Origin: Mycobacterium montefiorense
Lineage (GTDB): Bacteria > Actinomycetota > Actinomycetes > Mycobacteriales > Mycobacteriaceae
Assembly (NCBI RefSeq): GCF_003112775.1
Contig: NZ_BFCH01000002.1
Span: 197,195-261,194, forward strand
Direction: 5' to 3'
DNA length: 64,000 nt
Position numbers and translations under genes: made by a program. How positions within the stretch are numbered: position 1 is the stretch's first letter; each line of letters opens with the position of its first letter. The notes under the pieces are model-generated. The model was not told where the DNA came from, searched no databases, and worked only from the letters and a program-made list of their open reading frames with translations. Of this stretch, positions 56,649 through 64,000 are shown one piece after another.

Positions 56649-58157
56649 GTGAGTGCCGCCGCAGACAACGGAGCAGACCTCCCCGAGCAGTTCCGGATAC
56701 GCCGGGATAAGCGCGCTCGGCTGTTGGCCGAGGGGCTTGACCCTTACCCGGTAGCCATCGAACGCACCCACACCCTGGCGCAGGTCCGCGCCGCCTACCC
56801 CGACTTGGCCGTCGACACCGCGACAGCCGACGTCGTCGGAGTTGCGGGACGGGTCATATTCGCGCGCAATTCCGGCAAATTGTGTTTCGCCACGCTGCAG
56901 GACGGTGATGGCGCCACCCTGCAGGTAATGGTCAGCCTGGACAAGGTCGGTCAGGATTCGCTGGAGGCCTGGAAAGCCGACGTCGACCTCGGCGACATCG
57001 TCTATGTACACGGCAACGTGATCAGCTCACGGCGCGGCGAATTATCCGTTCTGGCCGACTCCTGGCGGATCGCATCCAAGTCGCTGCGGCCGCTGCCGGT
57101 CGCGCATAAGGACATGAGTGAAGAATCGCGGGTGCGGCAGCGTTATGTCGACCTGATCGTCCGCCCGCAGGCGCGTGACGTGGCACGCCAACGAATCGCC
57201 GTTGTACGCGCGATACGCAACGCACTGGAACGGCGCGGGTTTCTCGAAGTCGAAACGCCAATCTTGCAGACGTTGGCCGGTGGCGCGGCAGCTCGGCCGT
57301 TCATCACGCATTCCAATGCTCTCGACATCGATCTCTACCTGAGGATCGCACCCGAACTGTTCCTCAAGCGATGCATCGTCGGTGGATTCGACAGGGTCTT
57401 CGAGCTAAATCGTGTGTTCAGAAACGAAGGTTCCGATTCCACACATTCTCCGGAATTCTCGATGTTGGAGACCTACCAGACGTACGGAACGTATGACGAT
57501 TCGGCAGTCGTCACGCGAGAGCTTATTCAAGAGGTGGCCGACGAGGCCATCGGTATCCGACAACTGCGGTTGCCAGATGGCAGTGTCTACGACATAGACG
57601 GAGAATGGGCGTCGATTCAAATGTATCCGTCGTTGTCTGCGGAGCTCGGGGAAGAGATCACACCGCAGACGTCGGTCGATCGGTTACGTGCCATCGCGGA
57701 CCGGCTAGGTGTCGAGATTCCCGAGGGCCGCGGCTACGGGCACGGAAAGCTTGTCGAGGAGCTGTGGGAGCACGCGGTGGGCAATACGCTGACCGCACCG
57801 ATGTTCGTCAAGGATTTCCCTGTCGAGACAACACCTTTGACACGACAGCACCGAAGTATCCCGGGTGTGACCGAGAAGTGGGACCTCTACGTGCGCGGCG
57901 TCGAACTCGCCACCGGGTACTCGGAATTAAACGATCCGGTGGTGCAACGCGAGCGATTCGCCGAACAAGCGCGCGCCGCGGCCGCTGGTGATGACGAGGC
58001 TATGCTGCTCGACGAAGACTTTCTCGCCGCACTCGAGTATGGGATGCCGCCTTGCACCGGAACGGGAATGGGTATCGACCGGTTGTTGATGACTTTGACC
58101 GGGCTGTCAATTAGAGAGACAGTTTTGTTCCCGATTGTTCGACCGCACTCTAGCTGA
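56649..58157 (+). CDS. lysS: lysyl-tRNA synthetase, class II
   Basis: A 502-residue class IIb synthetase: an OB-fold tRNA-anticodon domain (about 60-160) and a catalytic core with motif 1 around [17 protein letters not shown], motif 2 [20 protein letters not shown] and motif 3 GMGIDRLLM. It starts with GTG. The second half, from about 57300, uses more A/T-ending codons and rare AGA arginine codons than the first half and the neighbouring genes, suggesting intragenic recombination or an unusual history. An inverted repeat follows the stop directly. Confidence 0.95.
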   Translation: MSAAADNGADLPEQFRIRRDKRARLLAEGLDPYPVAIERTHTLAQVRAAYPDLAVDTATADVVGVAGRVIFARNSGKLCFATLQDGDGATLQVMVSLDKVGQDSLEAWKADVDLGDIVYVHGNVISSRRGELSVLADSWRIASKSLRPLPVAHKDMSEESRVRQRYVDLIVRPQARDVARQRIAVVRAIRNALERRGFLEVETPILQTLAGGAAARPFITHSNALDIDLYLRIAPELFLKRCIVGGFDRVFELNRVFRNEGSDSTHSPEFSMLETYQTYGTYDDSAVVTRELIQEVADEAIGIRQLRLPDGSVYDIDGEWASIQMYPSLSAELGEEITPQTSVDRLRAIADRLGVEIPEGRGYGHGKLVEELWEHAVGNTLTAPMFVKDFPVETTPLTRQHRSIPGVTEKWDLYVRGVELATGYSELNDPVVQRERFAEQARAAAAGDDEAMLLDEDFLAALEYGMPPCTGTGMGIDRLLMTLTGLSIRETVLFPIVRPHSS

Positions 58158-58158
58158 A

Positions 58159-58181
58159 AGCGCAACACTCGGTGTTGCGCT
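58159..58181. terminator. perfect inverted repeat after lysS, terminator or lsr2 operator
   Basis: AGCGCAACAC (58159-58168) and GTGTTGCGCT (58172-58181) form a perfect 10-bp palindrome with a 3-base loop, starting 2 bases after the lysS stop and ~97 bases before lsr2. No T-run follows, so it could be a U-less terminator or a dyad operator in the lsr2 promoter. A -10-like TATGCT at 58191-58196 lies just downstream of it. Confidence 0.6.
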
Positions 58182-58277
58182 CAGATTGAATATGCTGCGT
58201 TGATATGGCAGATTAGTGACCGGGGAGTGGGTCCAAACTGCCCAGCAACTGCTCAGGAAGAACGCGAGGGTAAGCAA

Positions 58278-58616
58278 ATGGCGAAAAAAGTCACCGTCAC
58301 CTTGGTCGATGATTTCGACGGTGCAGGCGCCGCCGACGAAACTGTCGAATTCGGGCTTGACGGGGTGACCTATGAGATTGATCTTTCAACGAAGAATGCC
58401 GCGAAACTCCGCGGTGATCTTAAGCAGTGGGTGGCAGCCGGCCGTCGCGTCGGTGGCCGTCGCCGTGGACGTTCCGGAACTGGGCGCGGTCGTGGGGCAA
58501 TTGACCGCGAGCAGAGCGCGGCGATCCGCGAATGGGCGCGCAGAAACGGGCACAACGTGTCGACGCGGGGCCGTATCCCGGCAGACGTCATCGACGCGTT
58601 CCACGCTGCCACCTAG
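58278..58616 (+). CDS. lsr2: nucleoid-associated xenogeneic silencer Lsr2
   Basis: A 112-residue H-NS analogue that binds AT-rich DNA and bridges it. The N-terminal oligomerisation domain opens [15 protein letters not shown]; a basic Arg/Gly linker follows; the C-terminal domain has the AT-hook-like RGR at residues 97-99 in [10 protein letters not shown]. The ATG at 58278 has the family start; the frame is open to 58200. The AT-rich stretch upstream of the PE gene and the decayed hydrolase island are the kind of DNA it silences. A strong terminator follows, so it is monocistronic. Confidence 0.97.
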   Translation: MAKKVTVTLVDDFDGAGAADETVEFGLDGVTYEIDLSTKNAAKLRGDLKQWVAAGRRVGGRRRGRSGTGRGRGAIDREQSAAIREWARRNGHNVSTRGRIPADVIDAFHAAT

Positions 58617-58627
58617 ATAAGCCGTTG

Positions 58628-58668
58628 ACCGGCGCCCGGCCGTGAGGCCTGGGCGCCGGTTCTGTTTT
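58628..58668 (+). terminator. intrinsic terminator of lsr2
   Basis: ACCGGCGCCC (58628-58637) pairs with GGGCGCCGGT (58651-58660), with an inner GGCC/GGCC stem around a GTGA tetraloop, followed by TTCTGTTTT. It begins 12 bases after the lsr2 stop and is a textbook intrinsic terminator. Confidence 0.92.
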
Positions 58669-58700
58669 CGCTGGTGGCGTAATTATCGCCGGCGTTCGGG

Positions 58701-58835
58701 GAAACGAATTGGTGGTTTGTCTCGTTTCTTCAGCTATGGCTCTGTCATCACCGGGGGATTCCTCAGATGGTGCCGAGCAGGCCCGAACGTCAAGGCACCG
58801 CAAGGTTAGAACCCTGGCGGGCCGACCACTACAGT
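58701..58835 (+). promoter_or_regulatory. clpC1 upstream region: inverted repeat and -10 element
   Basis: GAAACGA (58701-58707) and TCGTTTC (58722-58728) form a 7-bp inverted repeat with 14 bases between the arms, a possible regulator site. A -10-like TACAGT at 58830-58835 would start transcription near 58842, giving a leader of about 70 bases to clpC1. In M. tuberculosis clp genes are controlled by ClgR; I did not identify a ClgR box with confidence. Confidence 0.4.
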
Positions 58836-58913
58836 AGACACCAGGTACGCACTGTCGGCCCGTTTGCCGACAACGAGGGAGTACCGATGGTGAGGGAGAG
58901 CAGGTAACCACCG

Positions 58914-61448
<2,535 letters not shown>

Positions 61449-61457
61449 CACTACAGC

Positions 61458-61497
61458 AAACGGGTGGTTAGTCTCTGACCGGACTAACCACCCGTTT
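61458..61497 (+). terminator. strong 16-bp hairpin terminator after clpC1
   Basis: A perfect 16-bp stem, AAACGGGTGGTTAGTC (61458-61473) with GACTAACCACCCGTTT (61482-61497), around an 8-base loop and followed by TGCT, starts 9 bases after the clpC1 stop. The A-rich left flank and T-rich right flank make it bidirectional, insulating clpC1 from the YbjQ gene. Confidence 0.92.
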
Positions 61498-61526
61498 TGC
61501 TGTGCTGAGAGCTAAGGGGTTCGGCT

Positions 61527-61904
61527 GTGCTGATCGTCACCACGAATGACCTTCCGGGCTGGGAGATTCGGCGCGTCTGCGGCGAAGTGTTCGGACTGAC
61601 TGTTCGCTCGCGCAATGCGTTCGCCCAGTTCGGTGCCGGACTGAAGTCGATGTTCGGCGGCGAACTGGCCGGCATGACAAAGAATCTCGCCGAGAGTCGC
61701 AACGAGGCGATGGGTCGGCTGATCGCCGAGGCGCGCAACCGCGGCGGCAACGCGATCATCGCGATGCGGTTCGACACCACTGAGATCGGCGACGTGTGGA
61801 CCGAGATCTGCGCCTACGGCACGGCAGTGGAGGCGGTGCCGGTTACGGATGCCGCGAAATACACCGCCAGCCAACTGGGCTACGGCGGACAGCCCGCGCA
61901 GTAG
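61527..61904 (+). CDS. YbjQ/UPF0145 (DUF74) family protein
   Basis: A 125-residue protein of the YbjQ family (heavy-metal-binding by label only). It opens MLIVTTNDLPGWEIRRVCGEVFGLTVRSRN and has ESRNEAMGRLIAEARNRGGNAIIAMRFDT, the conserved family core, forming a small alpha/beta fold that assembles into pentamers in solved structures. Function is unknown. The GTG start at 61527 lies 30 bases after the clpC1 terminator. It precedes the cobalamin riboswitch but should end before it. Confidence 0.88.
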   Translation: MLIVTTNDLPGWEIRRVCGEVFGLTVRSRNAFAQFGAGLKSMFGGELAGMTKNLAESRNEAMGRLIAEARNRGGNAIIAMRFDTTEIGDVWTEICAYGTAVEAVPVTDAAKYTASQLGYGGQPAQ

Positions 61905-61944
61905 TGATTGGTTCTACTGTGCAGTCCGATTAGACTGACGACTG

Positions 61945-62060
61945 TTATCAGTTATTGCTGATGGGCAACGGAATCTGGTGAAATTCCAGAACGGTCGCGC
62001 CACTGTGGAGAGTCAGACCCGGAACCCGTCACGAAGGTGGGACGCGTCATTCCCAGAAGG
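61945..62060 (+). promoter_or_regulatory. cobalamin riboswitch controlling cbtB-cbtA
   Basis: The leader contains the conserved cobalamin aptamer core: GGAATCTGGTGAAATTCC at 61971-61988 (the GGAA..GGTG.AA..CC element), followed by CGCGCCACTGT (61997-62007), the B12 box, and GTCAGACC with flanking pairing elements. It sits about 10 bases before a strong AGAAGGAG ribosome-binding site, so it probably acts on translation or early transcription, repressing cobalt uptake when cobalamin is plentiful. Outer limits are approximate. Confidence 0.87.
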
Positions 62061-62068
62061 AGTCAGCA

Positions 62069-62278
62069 GTGTCCAGTTCTGAGACGACCCGCGCACGCGC
62101 GATAGATTTGTCGGCGTCGAGCGCCGCGCTCTGGTTGGCGGCAACCGCTTTCCTGGCGTTGTTGGCGATTTACTTCGTCGGCGTCGATCAAGGTGCCGTG
62201 TCGCTGTTCGGCAGCGACACGCATGTGCACGAATTCGTGCACGATGCGCGCCACCTCCTCGGCTTCCCCTGCCACTGA
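62069..62278 (+). CDS. cbtB: cobalt transporter subunit CbtB
   Basis: A 69-residue membrane protein with one helix (about residues 18-40) and a His-rich C-terminus, THVHEFVHDARHLLGFPCH, the likely metal-binding region of CbtB. GTG start at 62069 with AGAAGGAG at 62055-62062. It is the first gene under the cobalamin riboswitch and lies 6 bases before cbtA. Confidence 0.9.
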   Translation: MSSSETTRARAIDLSASSAALWLAATAFLALLAIYFVGVDQGAVSLFGSDTHVHEFVHDARHLLGFPCH

Positions 62279-62284
62279 TCCGGC

Positions 62285-63088
62285 GTGGAGAAGCGTCTGA
62301 TCGGACGCGGGCTGCTGGCGGGCGCAATCGGCGCCGTGCTGGCATTCGTATTCGCCCGTCTGTGTGCCGAACCCGTAATCGCCCGGGCGATCGACTTCGA
62401 AGACGGTCGTACCGACGCCGAGAATGCCCACGGTGTGCATGAGCATGGCGCGGAGCTGTTCACCCGCGGCGTGCAGTCCAACCCCGGACTGGGCTTTGGT
62501 GTGCTGATTTTTGGTGTCGCCATGGGTGCGCTGTTCGCCGTGCTGTTCTGCGTCACCTATGCCCGCACTGCAGGCCGTGCGGACAGTCCTGCGCCGCGCC
62601 AACTTTCGCTGCTTTTGGCGGCGGGTGCCTTCGTGGCGGTCTACCTGGTGCCGTTCGTGAAATATCCGCCGAACCCGCCCGCCGTCGGTCAGTCCGATAC
62701 CATCGGGGCCCGCACCGGCTGGTATCTGCTGATGGTGCTGGCGTCGGTGGTGCTGGCGAGCGGGGCGGTGTTGCTGGCCCGGCGACTGGCTGACCGATTC
62801 GGCCGGTGGAATTCACGGCTGCTCGCGGCCGGGGCTTACCTGGTCGCCGTCGTGGTGGTGATGGTGGCGTTACCAACGGTGGACGAGACGCCCGCGCCGT
62901 TGCGCGACGCCTCCGGCACGATCATCTACCCGGGCTTTCCCGCGGATGTGCTCTACGAATTCAGGCTGCTGTCGTTGGGCACGCAGCTGCTGCTGTGGGT
63001 CACCATCGGCCTGGTCTTTGCGACACTTGCCGACCGGTTGCTGACAGAGCGCTCCGAGAACGGACGGGTATCGAGCATCGCGGCGTGA
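62285..63088 (+). CDS. cbtA: cobalt transporter subunit CbtA
   Basis: A 267-residue membrane protein with five hydrophobic helices (about 7-25, 73-90, 104-122, 140-158, 172-190) and a sixth near the C-terminus. The N-terminal LARLCAEPVI-type segment and the His-containing loop HGVHEHG match CbtA. With CbtB it is predicted to import cobalt for cobalamin; the riboswitch supports this strongly. GTG start at 62285; the stop overlaps the phosphatase gene (GTGA). Confidence 0.9.
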   Translation: MEKRLIGRGLLAGAIGAVLAFVFARLCAEPVIARAIDFEDGRTDAENAHGVHEHGAELFTRGVQSNPGLGFGVLIFGVAMGALFAVLFCVTYARTAGRADSPAPRQLSLLLAAGAFVAVYLVPFVKYPPNPPAVGQSDTIGARTGWYLLMVLASVVLASGAVLLARRLADRFGRWNSRLLAAGAYLVAVVVVMVALPTVDETPAPLRDASGTIIYPGFPADVLYEFRLLSLGTQLLLWVTIGLVFATLADRLLTERSENGRVSSIAA

Positions 63089-63636
63089 CGGAGGTCGTCC
63101 GGCTGACCCTGGTGTCGCACGCGATGACCGACGCTATGGCGGTGGTACGCTTTCCGACCGACGAGCCGCTCAACGAAACCGGGTGTCGGCAGGCGAAAGC
63201 CGCCGTGGGCCTTGATATCCCCGGGGCTCGGCACCTCGCCGGACCCGAGCGGCGCACCCGCCAAACCGCGGAGTTACTCGGGTTGCAGGCCACGGCCGAG
63301 CCGCGGTTGGCCGACCTCGACTGTGGCAGCTGGCGTGGACAGACACTCGGTGCCGTGGCCGCGGCGGACCTTGAGGTGTGGCTGACCGAACCGGCATGCG
63401 CGCCGCACGGCGGGGAATCCGTCGTCGACCTCACCGAGCGGGTGGCCGGATGGCTGGCGTCGTTGATCGAAGAGCCTTCGCGAATCGTTGCGGTGACCCA
63501 TCCGGCAGTGATCCGGGCGGCGATCCTGGTGGCTCTCGGCACTGGGCCGAAGTCGTTCTGGCGCATCGATATTGCACCGGTTGGCGCAACGACGATGCAT
63601 TACCGCAACGACTGCTGGACGCTGCGGCTGCACTGA
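63085..63636 (+). CDS. histidine-phosphatase-superfamily protein with altered RHG motif
   Basis: A 183-residue protein of the phosphoglycerate-mutase/CobC-like fold. The motif that is normally RHG reads SHA (Ser11-His12-Ala13): the phosphate-accepting His is kept but its Arg neighbour is lost. Further features are the GPERRTRQTAELLGL helix (the second Arg region), a Glu near PHGGESVVDLTERVAG, and the second catalytic His in VAVTHPAVIRAAI. Co-translation with cbtA under a cobalamin riboswitch suggests a cobalamin role, for example an alpha-ribazole-phosphate phosphatase, but the changed motif leaves activity open. Confidence 0.83.
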   Translation: MTEVVRLTLVSHAMTDAMAVVRFPTDEPLNETGCRQAKAAVGLDIPGARHLAGPERRTRQTAELLGLQATAEPRLADLDCGSWRGQTLGAVAAADLEVWLTEPACAPHGGESVVDLTERVAGWLASLIEEPSRIVAVTHPAVIRAAILVALGTGPKSFWRIDIAPVGATTMHYRNDCWTLRLH

Positions 63637-64000
63637 CTACTGCGGCGCGATCAGCGCGAACGCCCGCTTGGCGACCTGCAGCATCCAGCCCGTCACCTTC
63701 GGCCCATGATCGCGCGGCCAGTTCAGCTGGAAGCTGACGACCCACGGCTGTTGCGTCTTGTCGACGGCATACCAGCTGAAGGTCAGATCGCCTGGCAGGC
63801 CACCGGCTTTCGCCCCGATATACGGCCAAACATTTCGGTCCAGCTGGATACCCGAGACCGCGGACAGGATCTGCTTGATCGGTGCAGCCTCGCCGACCGC
63901 GTCGGCTTGCAGCGCCGCATGGATTCGGCAGATGTCCTCGGCGCTGCCGTACCACTCCGCTCCGTACGCCGACGCCGGGGTGTGGGCGCGAGCCGGATCA
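63637..64000 (-). CDS. lpqF: serine-hydrolase/beta-lactamase-related lipoprotein LpqF, C-terminal part
   Basis: The frame enters from the right edge and ends with TAG at 63637-63639, leaving the last ~120 codons. It contains YGSAEDICRIHAALQ, then YIGAKAGGLPGD, where KAG stands at the KTG position of beta-lactamase-type serine hydrolases, and FSWYAVDKTQQPWVVS, ending ALIAPQ. This fits the C-terminus of M. tuberculosis LpqF (Rv3593), a lipoprotein of the class A beta-lactamase fold, which is the next gene in the expected order. The catalytic Ser and signal peptide lie outside the window. It converges with the phosphatase gene, with no gap. Confidence 0.75.
   Translation of the reverse strand, partial: DPARAHTPASAYGAEWYGSAEDICRIHAALQADAVGEAAPIKQILSAVSGIQLDRNVWPYIGAKAGGLPGDLTFSWYAVDKTQQPWVVSFQLNWPRDHGPKVTGWMLQVAKRAFALIAPQ

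Overview
The window is a chromosomal segment of a slow-growing Mycobacterium. It is GC-rich, GTG starts and ATGA/GTGA/TGATG gene overlaps are common, and it carries Lsr2, a PE/PPE-SVP pair, ClpC1 and a pantothenate/folate cluster. The gene order matches the M. tuberculosis interval from acs/dppA (Rv3667-Rv3666c) to lpqF (Rv3593), read in reverse. Species cannot be fixed from sequence alone. Rv numbers are given from memory as synteny guides, not as search results.

Layout. 1-6.7 kb: start of acs, a secreted DUF4232 protein, and the peptide ABC importer dppABCD with a downstream Fic-like gene. 6.7-8.4 kb: a HAD phosphatase gene flanked by two probable small RNAs, an Ms1/MTS2823-type RNA and the C-rich hairpin RNA 6C/B11. 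8.4-13 kb: a compact tad (Flp pilus) locus (ssd, tadA, tadB, tadC, flp, tadE-like, tadG-like). 13-24 kb: a PAS/GAF protein, a DUF1998 helicase, cspA, topA, a membrane adenylate cyclase, holB and tRNA-Thr(CGT). 24-31 kb: envelope glycan genes (GT-C-like membrane protein, galE, DUF2304 protein, ppgS, flippase) and a DUF475 membrane protein. 31-32.6 kb: an accessory alpha/beta-hydrolase gene with decayed, less GC-rich flanks, lying between genes adjacent in M. tuberculosis. 32.6-38 kb: ppa, a PBP4-type carboxypeptidase, a zincin-like protein, tilS, hpt and lpqG. 38-40.4 kb: an apparent insertion of an MmyB-type regulator, a cytochrome P450 and a small membrane protein. 40.4-46.2 kb: a PE/PPE pair without esx partners, a coupled ephA/LLM/alcohol-dehydrogenase operon and a VOC protein. 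46.4-56.5 kb: ftsH, folE-folP-folB-folK, two membrane proteins, a DUF2520 protein and panC-panD-coaX. 56.6-61.5 kb: lysS, lsr2, clpC1. 61.5-64 kb: a YbjQ protein, then a cobalamin riboswitch controlling cbtB-cbtA and a histidine-phosphatase-like gene, and the 3' end of lpqF.

Functional themes. Cofactor supply (folate, pantothenate/CoA, cobalt/B12) and proteostasis (FtsH, ClpC1) dominate the right half. Envelope biogenesis (arabinogalactan galactosamine, PBP4, Flp pilus) dominates the left and middle. The parts least like the reference order are the hydrolase island (30.8-32.6 kb), the P450 operon (38.0-40.4 kb), the PE/PPE locus lacking esx genes, and the ephA-to-ftsH junction lacking the espA-D region.
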